DNA from: Syngnathus acus
Taxonomy: Eukaryota > Chordata > Actinopteri > Syngnathiformes > Syngnathidae
NCBI RefSeq assembly: GCF_901709675.1
Contig: NC_051098.1
Location: 13,297,918 to 13,361,917 of the forward strand
Reading direction: 5' to 3'
Length of the DNA stretch: 64,000 nt
How positions within the stretch are numbered: position 1 is the first letter of the stretch; each line of letters opens with the position of its first letter. The notes under the pieces are model-generated. The model made no database searches and was not told where the DNA came from. It saw only the letters and a program-made list of their open reading frames with translations. Positions 1 through 15,500 of this stretch are shown here, one piece after another. The position numbers were made by a program, and so were the translations under genes.

Positions 1-2629
1 CCACCTCAACACTTGCTGGATGAGCCAGAACATCTTTTAGCCCGCGAGGAATTATTTCGCATTTCCGACAAGCGGCAGTTGCAGGGTCTTCCTAGGTTTG
101 AACTCGACCGGATTATGGCGCAGCAGCAACAGGGCAATATGGCTTCAAGAATTATGGAAAATCCTGGAGTCCCAGACTTCTCCAATGTGGGTATGGGCAG
201 GGGTCCCCCTTCCAATCAAGGAGATCCTATGGACTTTCTCGGTTCACGGGATATGGTGGGCTCTCCCGGAGGAGGGCCTCAGATTAGAGACTTAATCGAT
301 TGTCATCTGGGGAGCAACCTTTCCATCAACATGAACCCACAGATGAATATGCAGCAGCAGCAGCATATGGCTCTCCAGCAAAAACTCCGTAGAGGCGCAG
401 GAAGAGTGGGGACTTTAAGTGAGTTCTTCACTCCTGGCGAGATTGCAAGAATACGAGCGTCACAAAATGAAAGAAGAAATATGGGAATGGTCTCGGGACC
501 CGATGGATCCTTTCGTTTTCCGACGCAAGGCCCTTACGGTGGTGGAGCGGGCGAAGGGCCGTATCCTCCGCAGCCCGGTCCGGAGATGTTTGGGCCCGAA
601 CTGGAGGCTCGTATTCAGATGGGAAGTACGCCGCGGCTCAGTCATATGCCGCTCGCCGGAGACCTCCGAGGAGTCGCTCCCGGTCCTCGGCATCCTCCCG
701 ACCTATCGGTCAACGTTCACCCGATGACCTCTCCTACGGTCCAGCTCAATTCGCCATCCCTTCACCGAGAGCCGTCGGCGCTTCTTCCTTCTCCGTCGGC
801 CCCGGGGCAGAAGTCACCCTCCATGATGGCCCCCGCGGGCTCTCACCCCCCTCTTCCCCCTGCATCTGGTGCGGGGACACCTTGCTCTTCTTCCGTGAAA
901 TCACCCCAGATAATGGGCTCTTCGAACCATGACTTGCACTCCCCATCCATCTCACCTGGGCGACTCAAGTCCCCGGCTGTGGCGATGGGCTCTCCTGCGT
1001 GGATGTCTCCCAAAACAGATCCTTCAAGTCCGGCCGGTCTCACCGCCGTGAGGGCGGCGGGCAATGGTGGAAGTCATTCCGAGACGGGTAGATTCAAAAT
1101 GTTTTCTGAAGTCCTCATTCATACTTTTTGGTGACCTTTACTCTGATGTTTTTTTTTTTTTTTTTTTTGCAGGGCGATCAATCCCCCCCAGGAGTTCCAA
1201 CTCCACCCCGAGTACCCAACCAGGCTCGATGAATCCCGGTATGACATTTGTGACTTCGCCCGACGGCTCAAAAGCAAAGAATCCGTTGTCGCTGATCATG
1301 TCTCAGCTGTCCAAGTACACCCTGCCCAGTTCCACTCCTCTTTACCACGACGCAATTAAGACAATAGCCACTTCTGATGACGAGATGCTGCCCGATCGAC
1401 CTCTTCTGCCCGGTGTTAGCATCGGAGGTACGAACCCAAAAACACAACGGGTGTCACATTTTCATCTGCTTGGTGTGGTTTTTTATTTTTTATTTTTTTT
1501 TACACTCTGATCGTAACATGCCGGTTTTGCTACGCCAACAGGAAACCCGGCGGCATCTCAGATCCTGGTCTCCCAGAGTTCCATCGGTGGCCATAGTGAT
1601 TCCCAAAGCCCCGTGAGAATCCCGAGCCAAGGTCAGCAGCAACTCTCCCACGAAGCCTCGGAACACATGCTGTCTTCCCCAAACCCGACGGGCCTTCCTC
1701 TTCTGAGTTCCAACATGATGGTCGGAGGAAGCGATGACCTCGGTCCTTGCAACATCTCACCCATGTCTCAAAACCAGATGGCGACTTTCCCCCGCATGCA
1801 GCCGTCGTCTCACGGCCGTATTCGCTCACCCATGGGCCGAATGTCGCAGAATTTCTCTCAGTCCGGCGAGGACATCCTCCCACCTCAACGGCTGCACCAA
1901 CGCCACCGTCATCCCTCAGAGTCCTTCCCAGGCCTTTCCATGGGCGATGGCCCAGATCTGAGCGAAGTCATACGACCGACCCACTCGGGGATTCCCGAGT
2001 TCGACCTGTCCCGCATCATTCCCTCCGACAAGCCCAGCAGCACTCTGCAGTATTTCCCCAAGAGCAAACCGAACCAGGGGCCCGGCTCACAGCAGCCGAC
2101 TTCTCAGCAGCTTCTCAAACACTTGTCTTCTTCTGGTTCTCCGCACATCTCGTCATCCAACCCCCACTTGGCCAATTTGCAGAACATGATGGGGGAGCCG
2201 CCGCCTCACCAGGGGCACGGCGGACTCGGCCAAAACATGGCCGTTCTCCAGGGGGACGCCAGGGGAATGGTGTCTAACGCAGACATGGGACACATGTTGG
2301 GAAGGACAGGGATGGTTCCCCAACAACAGCAAGCCATGATGCCCAACAGTCTTCTCCACCACCCCTACCCGGGAATGATGTCGCCTCAGCAGCACCAGCA
2401 CAATTTGATGGCGAGGCAAAACATGATGATGATGCAGGCCAAGCAGCGCAACATGCCGGGAGACCCCTTTGGCCCCCAGGCTGCTTTAATGTCCCCTCAG
2501 GGTCCCTTGATGGCCCCATCCCACGCACAGACTGGAATGATGGGACCCCAGTCGCTCAGACAGCGGGGGATGTCTCTGGACAGCCCCATCGGTTACGGTC
2601 CCGACGGTATGGCCAACATGCCTTTTTGA
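1..2629 (+). CDS. bcl9l: BCL9-like protein, 3' part (5' end outside window)
   Basis: Partial gene: the window opens inside a coding exon. I read exons 1-1087, 1173-1427 and 1542-2629 (stop TGA at 2627); phases agree at both junctions and give 809 residues. BCL9 and BCL9L are nuclear adaptors that bind beta-catenin and the PHD finger of Pygopus and so activate Wnt target genes. The N-terminal Pygopus- and beta-catenin-binding boxes are not in the window. Seen here are a low-complexity region rich in Pro, Ser, Met and Gln, the conserved block SKAKNPLSLIMSQLSKY followed by TPLYHDAIKTIATSDDE, and a C-terminus with MMMQAKQR, MSPQGPLM and LRQRGMSLDS, ending MANMPF. The C-terminal block matches my memory of BCL9L better than BCL9. 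The identification is firm; the choice between L and non-L paralogue is strong but was not tested by alignment. Confidence 0.93.
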
Positions 2630-3700
<1,071 letters not shown>

Positions 3701-4680
3701 GTGTGAAGACTCTTCTGACCACATCTGAATTTGAACAAATTCAAATAGTATCCAATATCATGTATCTTTTTTTTTTTTAAGACAACCATTTAAGTGAGCA
3801 TTTAGTCTGAGGACTATTAATTTAACAATATGTTGCATCGTATCAAGTTTAACACCACTCACAAATTTCGTTTCAAGTAACTTGAAAGGCAGGTTCATAG
3901 GTTTAAAAAAAGATTATAGTTATATTACAGAGATAAAAGCAATGAGATTAAAAGCAATCTACCCATTTATTAAAAGGCCACGACACGTGTCACAGTGTAA
4001 TAGGAACCCATCACTGCTATTTAATGACTTGATACAAAGAGAAAAAGGAATGCTTTTTCATGATGTGACCATGATGGATTTCATACAGGCTAAATGGACA
4101 CAAAGACAGAAAGAAGAATGCAACAGTGAGAGTACCTCTGATACCGCCTATCATTTTTACTCAAACTGTGATATTATTGGTACGAGGCTCCCTCTAGTGG
4201 TAAGTGGAAGAATTACTCAAATGTGCAAACCGCATGTTGCTAGGTAGCTGAATCCACATAGTTGGACATTTTTGTTTCGTGCTGTGCCTGTGTTTTTTCT
4301 AATATAAACTGTGCCTTTGCTCAAGTTTAACAAAGATTGGGAAACACTGAGTTAGGGTACCCACTGAAGTGTCTCAAGGTGCATTTTGACAGATACAAAC
4401 GCAGGCACGCCCATACAACTTTTATGGGGGCACCTTGAACGAAACAGTTTAGAAAGGTTAATAATCACGTGTAAGTGAGAGGTTTAAGAGTTAAAACCAA
4501 TTGTAATCCGGTATTCGTTAACCTGGCTCAGTGACGTCTCAGCGGTGACGTCAGATTCAGGTCAAAGTGTAAATAACAACCCCGACGGCTACATTCGATG
4601 CAGTACATTTACGCTTATTAAAAAAGGGGAAGAAACTATTAACGATACCATACTTATCGAAGACATTCATTATTATTTTC
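3701..4680. other. BCL9L-DDX6 intergenic region
   Basis: About 1 kb with no gene recognised. It holds a CTCF-like motif at 4186-4200 and, at its right end, cAMP-response-like elements upstream of DDX6. The chemokine receptor gene CXCR5, which sits between these two genes in human, is not present. Confidence 0.6.
4532..4553. promoter_or_regulatory. Paired CRE-like motifs upstream of DDX6
   Basis: A consensus palindromic CRE, TGACGTCA, lies at 4546-4553, with a near match TGACGTCT at 4532-4539. They lie about 200 bases upstream of the inferred first DDX6 exon. CREB/ATF binding is inferred from the motif only. Confidence 0.45.
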
Positions 4681-4689
4681 ATTGAGGTC

Positions 4690-4855
4690 AGAAATGAAAT
4701 CAGCTGATCGTGGCGGTGGGAGGCGGGCTCAAATACGAGTGGACGCCATCTTGCAGGCTCGGATGAGAAGAAGCCTCATTCGTGCTCTCGGCTACCATTT
4801 GAGAAAGCTTAAAAAAGGAAAAACACAAAAAGACGATTTATTTCGCTTATCTGAG
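4690..4855 (+). other. ddx6: Probable DDX6 5' untranslated exon and core promoter
   Basis: A GC-box-like stretch (GGGAGGCGGG near 4714) is followed by GACGCCATCTTG at 4741-4752, whose reverse complement matches the YY1 motif AAGATGGCG typical of vertebrate housekeeping starts. The segment ends CTGAG followed by GTAACG (donor at 4856), which I read as the end of noncoding exon 1. The transcription start is not fixed by the sequence. Confidence 0.45.
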
Positions 4856-5753
4856 GTAACGATGGGTTCAGCTCGGACGTTATGTGTGTGCTGAATTCTC
4901 CGTTGTAAGCCTGAGTCACCCGCGTCGCGTTGTTTGAGACAAGTTACGTCGTATTTAGCCGTCGTTAGCCAACTAGCTAGTTGGCGAGCTAACACTCCGT
5001 GACGTTGAACGTTAGTGTTACTTAAAGAAAATAAACTACAAAAGCGGAATCGTGATCTTTGCCAACATTTTATAATACGCATTGTCGAGTTATTGTTGAT
5101 GGTAGTAAAGTAAAAGAAGAGTGTAAAAGATTCGTCTTCCGGCCACTTCTCGGCCAAGCTAATTTTCTGGTGCTAGCAACCTCTACGTCATCGTTTTTAT
5201 CCAAACTCCACTCCAGCTAAACATTTTTATGTTGACGAGGCTAATTTTATGTCGTCTGAGAATTATTCCGTTTTTACATTTAAAGTCTTAATGGACGCGA
5301 CCTTGTGTATTTTTCCCGAGTTAACGTTATGAGGTATTCGCGTTAGCCGCTAGCTGCTAACTGTGGCATTTATCACAGATACTCTTTTCGGTCAAACTCC
5401 TGTTTACGGTAGTTTGAATAAGAAAAATACAGATTGTCAAGGTGGAATTTTCCCAGGTTTATTTTGGTTCGCTCCTTCATCAGTGAATGTTTAAAAGCTT
5501 GTTTTGACAATACCATCCAAACTCTCGTCCAACCAATTAGCCAAACCGTATTTAATGTCTTTTACAGGACCGTTTGATATTGTCTGAGGCCTATTGGTTT
5601 TAAGTCCGATTATGTGTAAAATTTCCTTGGGAGAGTTGTGCGTTAATCTTTAGCAGCTAATGCAGTTTGGAGGAGGGCGGTTAGTCCTGCAGTTGATTTT
5701 TTTTTTTTTTTTTTAATAAACATGCAGTATGACTGACTACTTTTGTTTTTTAG

Positions 5754-6160
5754 GGTTCATATAAATCCAAAGAAGAGGACGCAGCGGCTTGGACCTCCCC
5801 GAGATGACCAGCTCGAACAAGTCGGCCTGTGCTTGAAAAGCCATCTTAGCCCTTCTGGAGTTTGGATTTCAGACAACTGCGTTTGGATTTCAGACAACTG
5901 TTGTCAAGCTCTGAACTGCTCAAGCGCCCACTTATTCCAAGAGTAATCTGTTGAAAAACACTGAAAAGAAGTTATCGCTTCATGTCCCAGAAACGGCAAT
6001 ATAGTGTAGCTAGTGGCAGGAATAAATATTTGGACGCATTGTACAGTAAACACAGCCCCGAGTGGGTAGGACTACCTTCAATTGAGAGTGTTTCCAGCTG
6101 AGTGGATTCACTCCTCACTTGTGGTTCATCTTTATTGGACTGAAAAGCTAAAGAGGAAAC
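5754..6160 (+). other. ddx6: DDX6 5'UTR, second exon, with two uORFs
   Basis: A T-rich tract ending in TAG (acceptor at 5752-5753) starts an exon that runs into the DDX6 start codon without further splicing. It holds an 11-codon uORF at 5804-5836 (G at -3) and a 40-codon uORF at 5982-6101, plus a 21-bp tandem duplication at 5860-5900. Both uORFs end before the main AUG at 6161, so reinitiation or leaky scanning would be needed to reach it. Confidence 0.55.
5982..6101 (+). CDS. Candidate 39-aa upstream ORF in the DDX6 leader
   Basis: An ATG at 5982 opens a frame of 39 codons ending TGA at 6099-6101, 59 bases before the DDX6 AUG. The peptide begins MSQKRQYSVASGRNKY and has mixed, protein-like composition (basic start, later YSKHSPEWVGLP). 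Its start context is weak (T at -3, T at +4), which fits leaky scanning to DDX6. No function is claimed. It could be a chance frame or a conserved regulatory uORF; a cross-species comparison would decide. Confidence 0.35.
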   Translation: MSQKRQYSVASGRNKYLDALYSKHSPEWVGLPSIESVSS

Positions 6161-8886
<2,726 letters not shown>

Positions 8887-11460
8887 GCCAGTGAGTCATT
8901 TTCGGGATGTTTGACTTCCAAGAACTTGAAGCTTTGTCGTATGTACCCTTGAGATTCAAAGTACACCTTTGGCTAATATTGTTTTTCTTTTTGTCATTCA
9001 CAGATGAGCCCATCCTCCATTCCCCTTTGGACCCCACCACCCCAGCCTGGATTTTTTTTTTTTTTTCTTTTTCTTAAATCATCAGGAATGTGAAAGTTGC
9101 GTTTTGGAAGAACTCTTCCCTTTTCACAGGGCTCAATGCTGCACCGCCTGCACTGAAGACACCCCTACGGGACCGAGTGGATGCGAAAACCTGGCGCGCA
9201 GATCTAACGTGAAGCCAGCCCCTCGCAATCCCCCTGCCCCTCCAAAAAAGAAGCCCCACCTTCATTTCTGTTCTTGTTTTGGACCCATTTTGTATGAAGT
9301 GCCTTAAGAAGCAGTCCAACTCGTTGTGAAGTAATAACCCTCGTCGTCATGGAGCATAACCACTTTTTCATTTCTGTCTGTCCGGGGTCCTGCTGCGCTT
9401 TCAGTCTGGCTTCACATTGCAGGACAAAGATGGATCCACACAGCCCCGCGCCCCCAGTGGACAAATATGCTGGAGTTTTTTTTTGTTTTTGTTTTTTAAC
9501 TGAGAAGGAAAGCCAGACTGTCCATGATTTTTTTTTCAGTTGCTTCAAGAAGAACCCGACACTTTCCTGTCTTCAGCAGCAGAGCAAAATTCAAATGATG
9601 GTGCAGCCAATCAACAGCTAGAGTCATGAGGATTCCTCAAAAAGTGGAGATATTTTTATTTTTTTCTTCTTCCCAGTTCCCCACCCTGCTCACCTTCCTA
9701 TGGATGGCCGTACTTAACTCTGTGAGCCTGTGTATATACCTTAATTTTAAGATTGTTTTAAGGCAGTTGACAAGAAGTCTGGCTGCAACACAATATACCA
9801 ACCCTTGCCACACACACACGCATACTTGTTGGCACTGGAGAGACTGTTTTACTGCCTATTGGCCTGTGACTTTATTTATAATTTTAGAAAAGGCAGAATG
9901 ATTGAGAATCAAAACAAAACCCTAGTGCATGAAGTGGCATTAAGTGTCATAATTGAAAATTGCACTTAAATTGAAGTCGTGCAATTTTCGCCAGTTTAGA
10001 CGCCACCATCCGACCGCGTTGTCCGACTCGCTGCGGATTTGCTTTGCCCATTCTTTGTCCCCCCCCCCCTTCACCTGTTACAGACAACGAAGACGACAGC
10101 GGCCAATTTTGATTTCAAGCAGAATGTCGTGTGGAAAAGCACCAGTGATGGACACATCTTACCTGGGATGAAATGTAGCAGGAATTCACTCTCGCCACGA
10201 CGACACGGAGGTGAAAAGAAAAGCAACACAGGTTGGCACTTGACAACGCACAGAGTTGAGTTCAGGCAATAACATGGACGGCTTTTTGGATCCGCCACGC
10301 CAACATGAACATGTTGCTCTTGAAGATTCCTTATAATCCAAAAAAAAAAAGACTAAGGGGAATGGCTACGACGGATGACGACATGGCTTGGACTGCAAAC
10401 TCGGACTGAGTTACTGGCTTATATTTCTGCCCTTTTGTTTTTTTTTTGTTATTTTCTATGTGGGGATTTGGTTATACTTAGTCACAAAAACCTGATTTTG
10501 CATAAAAGTTCCTCGGAGCCTTTTTGGAAAATTTTGGTTTCCCCAAGTGGTGAGATGCTCCTACAACTGTTTTGACCAAGAGCGACTGTTTCAAAATGTT
10601 CCCTTCAAGTCCTCATTGTTTCAGAACGGCGGTTTCCCCTGCCCGCTCGCATCACATCGGCCCCTGAAGAGTTCAGTCATCCAATTCGGCTATTTGGCGG
10701 GGTGGGAGGGAGGGTATTGTGTCCAAAGGAAATATTCAAGTTGAACAAATTGCGAGCGAGCAGGGGTGCCAAAATTTTTGCAGACACTCGGCAGCCGTCT
10801 GCGGCCTGGCGGCCAGTCGGCAGTACTCCAGCTTGGTTTGGTTTTCAGGACCGGTCCAACAGGACGAGCGGATGTAACGGGATGCTGCCTACTGCCGGCG
10901 GCCGCCATGTTGAGAACCTTAGAGACTGAGACAAAAGCATCTTGCCCAACTCTACAATTGGATTTGTTTCGTAACCCAATTGTCTCATTCTTTAAGGTCA
11001 TTTTAAATTTGGGGGGGGGGGGGGGGGGTGAATTGGCTCACTTGCTGCCCTGATGCACACAAATCCTCCTTGATAGTGGTGACAAATTTAAAGCAAACTA
11101 CACACACCTTTTGTGTCCAATTGGGCTCGGTGTCACTTTCTGTCCAGGAGGATGCTGCTGATGCATTAGTACACTTCGGGAGGGGGGGGCTGTTTACAAA
11201 TTCATGGAAAGGGTTAAAAAAAAAAAAGTTTCCCTTATTTTGAATTGTTTTGTTTTTGCCCAAAAAATGTTCAAGTGAAAAACTCAAGAGTTTTAAGTTC
11301 TTTTTGGTTTTATTTTCATGAAAATTTGGTCCTAATTCAATTGGCAGAGTTTTCAGTGAGGCAAATTTTACAAAGTTGAGTTAAGAAAAACACAAAAAAT
11401 GTCTATTAGGCTTAAAGATTGAAAGTTTGGTTCAAAATAAAGCTCACTGAATTTAATTTT
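8887..11460 (+). other. ddx6: DDX6 3'UTR, probably with one intron
   Basis: No coding frame is credible in this stretch. A GTGAGT donor at 8891, four bases after the stop codon, and a TTCACAG acceptor ending at 9002 suggest a small 3'UTR intron. Long T tracts and a G run near 11013-11028 follow. AATAAA at 11436-11441 with a downstream GT/T-rich stretch is a candidate poly(A) signal. DDX6 transcripts are known for long 3'UTRs, but where this one ends is inferred. Confidence 0.45.
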
Positions 11461-12523
11461 TGGTCTTTTTTGTGTGACTTTGAAGGTAAATCGAGGCATA
11501 AATTGCATTTCATTTCAATGTGATTTAGGTTTGTTAGCTCACTGTACCAACTTCAACCATGGTGTCAGGGCGCCCTCTACTGGGATCATGTGGTACTGTT
11601 ACCCATCCCACTCATTTCAATGTAGACTACTTTGAACCACAAATTTGGAACTCTTGCTTAGCCCAAGACACTCGGAACCACCGTCTACTCTCTACTTTCC
11701 AGACTCCAACACCTTAAACGAGCTTCCGTTTGCTCCAATTAAAAACCACGAAAGAGTTTTAAAAATGTAAAGAAAAAAAAGGCAGTTGTAATCCATGTGG
11801 GTGGAGTCAAACGTTTAGGTCCACCTCACATTGACCTACGCTTCGGACTGCAGTTGTATGGCGCCCACAAAAAACACTTGCAGTGGGGGGAAAAACACTC
11901 CTTGTGTGAGCCAGGGAACTGCGTAAAAAAAACGCCAGCAAGCTTGGGCTTGAGTTTTGAGGCAAGAACAGCGTTTCCACCCGACCCTCTCCAAAAAGCG
12001 CCTGCCCAGCCCACCCAATCCGGCTCGCTCACAGGCAATTTGATTAATACTGGATTATTCCTTTTTTTTTTTAATGGAAAAAAAAAAAGACTGTCAATGG
12101 TATGGAGTTCGAAGACAAATTCTACATTTTCTTTAAAAAATATCTATCACTCGGCTTCGCCGTGTTTGTCCTGCAGTTCCCCTTGGATGCCCCCAAGAGG
12201 CGCGCTGCGTCCAGACGAGTGAATGTCGACCAGCCAAGCGAGAGAGAGGAGGGAGGACATCTATGAGGGAGGAGGCACCATCCACGGAGCAGCCTTCCCA
12301 ATAATCTCTACCCACATTTCCACGACGGAGCCACTCCGTAACTCGGTGCCCTCCCTGCGTTTTTTTTCTTCCCTCCACTCGTCCAAACAAGCAGAAGCAG
12401 GATTCGCTCCCGCTCGTCGTGTGGCGAAGAGCAGATATCGTCGTTGCGTTCCCTGGGACGTTTTAAGCGCGTCTTCTTGACGCCGGAGAGCTCCGTGAAG
12501 GAGTTATTTCCCGCCCGTGGAAG
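11461..12523. other. DDX6-APLP2 intergenic region and APLP2 promoter/5'UTR
   Basis: No gene recognised. A CTCF-like motif lies at 11568-11583. From about 12170 the sequence becomes GC-richer and merges into the APLP2 leader, but neither a TATA box nor a single start site is obvious. Confidence 0.4.
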
Positions 12524-15500
12524 ATGGGTTCCGTCCCAGTGATATCAGCTCTGCTTTTGGCCGTCGTGGTGCCATCGTTGGCCGGATACATCGAGGTACG
12601 TTGACGTGTTTATTTTTATTTTTTGTGTGGTTTTGCACCGACATACCACCTTATATAGGTATGTCAACAGTGTTCTGTGGTTTTATTGGCGCTGGAACAT
12701 TTTTGTTGTTGTATTAGCAATATATTAGTAGGAATGGTAATATCAGCCAGACATCAAACAGTGAGTAATAAGAGATATATCCCCCCCGCCACCTGGTAGT
12801 TTCATTCGAGAAGGTTCGTGGTGCAGAGATCAAATGAAAGACGAGTGGCTTTGTCAGGCCTCGGGGACCACGCAGATAACACACAGTAACCTCTCTCCCT
12901 CCGCGCTGCCTGTTAACAGTCTATCTTTAACACACAGGAGGACGTTTTCTAATCTACTTGGAGCCTTTTTGACCACCCTCCCTTTCCGTAGCCGCATGCT
13001 GTTTTGCCAGGTGTCGTGCGGTCATCCCTCGGTTATATCGCGGTTCGACTGTATCGCTGATTTTGTGTTAAAAGTCATTTTGGGGATGTGTTGATGTAAC
13101 GTTCGTTGTTACAGAATGCGGGATTTTTTGTTTTTTTAGGTGTACAACCATTTTCTTTTCATTATTGCTGCTAATGTTCTTTGGGTTATATTTGCAAACG
13201 TTTTTACAATGTGTAGGAGGTTTTCTTTTATGGGCCCTCTATCGCTCACACTAAACAGGGATTACTGTACTTTAAAATGGAAAAAAAGACCTTAATGTGG
13301 GCATTATTGTTGCGCACCATAGAAGAAGAAATAATGTTAGCCAAGAACTTGATTTTTTGTTATATATATGACATAAAATAGCTGCCAGGGGTTACACTGG
13401 CATCTCCTATTCTCAAATTTAGGCTCGTTTGTTCTGGCATAGCAGCAACCTCATTGATTTTGGCCCAGGACGAGAACACTACTGATTTTTTTTTTTTTTT
13501 TACGTAAGCTGATGGTCAAAGTTGTTAGAAACCATCTCAATAAGTGAGATGGCAAAGTGGCAAATTTGTCAGTTGCAGAATTTCTATGTAGTTTTTTTAA
13601 CACTATGCTGTGGATTAAAAAAAAAAAATAGTACAGAAAGATAGCTGGTGGGTGAAGTTGGGAAACTGTGGTTGGTGGTCTGTTGCCTTCGCCTGTCCAA
13701 ACAAAACTAACCCCCCCTAATCTTCACACCCACCTGGAAGTCCACTTTCACACCTCGCTCTGGATCGCACATGTGTGACAACAACCCAGACGTCTCCACC
13801 TGACCAGTTGTTTCTCGCCATTTGGCAGCCGGCCCACCCGCCGGGCTCCCTCCCCCATGAGGCCTAAAAATGCCGAGCCGAGCGAAATCGATGCCTCCAA
13901 GCGGCGGTCAATACAGGACAGACTCCCCCCGGGGGAGATTAATGGAGGAAACGCACTTCTCCTCCTGATCAGTCAGCGTGATTAAAATGGTGGAATGACT
14001 TGCATTTTTTTTTTTTTTTTGAGGGGGGTGCTGAATGTTGTTGCTTGGAATTTATTTACAGCACTAAACACATACAACTTTTAAAAATATGCATAGATGT
14101 CACGTGGCGGATGCTGCCACGCCACGCTGCGCCGGCCTTGACCTTTTGATTTATGGGCTCCCGAGAGACTCGCTCGCTTCTCGTGTCAGGCGTGTTTTAT
14201 TCCCCACTCGCCTTCTTGTTGTTCACGGCCGCCGCTCGAGCACTCGGCTGAGTGCAAACTCTTTTGTTGAGCGTCAGCTACCCACCTGCTCTGCAAAAAT
14301 GCAAGATGAAATCTAAAACCAAAGCAAACTGTAAAGAATTATTATAATAATTTTATAATTTCCTTTTTCTAAAAAACAACACTTTTTTTGGTTTGAAGTT
14401 GGAACGGAAAAATGGCGTTTCCATTCATTTCAATGGGGAAATGTGATTTGAGATACAGTTGTACAACTTGCTAAAAAGGATTGTTGCTACATTGTGATAA
14501 AAAATGATTACGGACTGAAACATGACCGTCAGCATTTTGTGTCAAGTTCATATCGGTGCATTTTTTTCCACGAGTGTGTGTGTGTGGGGGGTTGGGGTAA
14601 GTGGAATGCTACCAGCACCCTGCGTAGGTCCTTTTGTTTTGGGACCGACCCAAGGCTTTGTTTTGTTGTGTGAGCTGTCTTGGTGGCAGATAAATCAATT
14701 CACCCTCCCTCCAAAGAGCTTTTTAGATTGCTAATCATGTTCTCGGGCTGCCTTCTGTCGTGTCAATCATCTGCCGCCCCCGTTGCCCTTTGCTGGTGGA
14801 TTAGCAGGTAAAAGCTTGTTTTCATTGTTGCGAATCCTCTTAAGTGAAAAGAAGAAGAAGAAAAAACACTCGAGTGTGCCAGTAGGAAGGACAAAGTATC
14901 AGTTGCACTCGGCGGTTCAATCGGCTGAAAATGTTGCCCTTTTTTTTTTGTCAGGTTTTGGGTGCGAATAGACCCTGCCCCCAAATTTTTTGTAAGAATA
15001 CATTTTAGCAACAATGGCCTGTGACCGACAACGGGGAAGGAATTATTCTTCCTTCCCTCAAAGCCTCCTCGGCGAGCCTCCCGCCTCCCTTCCTTCCGGC
15101 GCTCGTCTTCCCGCAGCGACTGCGCCGTCAGATACGCTCATAAAAGCTCATCGTGCGGATTTCGAGGCGAAAGGCTCATCAGGCGAGCCTTGTTCTCGCT
15201 GCGCTTGCCTTTGTCTCCCTCGGCTGGGGTTTCATTACCCGCTAGGAGAACGGACCGCAACTGCTGGACTGCACACATGGCTCAACAAACCATAGTTTGT
15301 TATCATGAGAGCTTGAACAGGGAAATTTTAGCTTTGGAAAATTATTCTGATAAAAAAAAAAAAATGACGCGATGGACATCTGGAGGCCTCTGCCATACCA
15401 AACAAGAGCTTCTCATTGATACATGAAGCACCCGATTTCTTTTTGGTCATATGTAGGACAAGATGGCCGCCGAGCACACCTGTGTGTCCTTGCAACAGCT

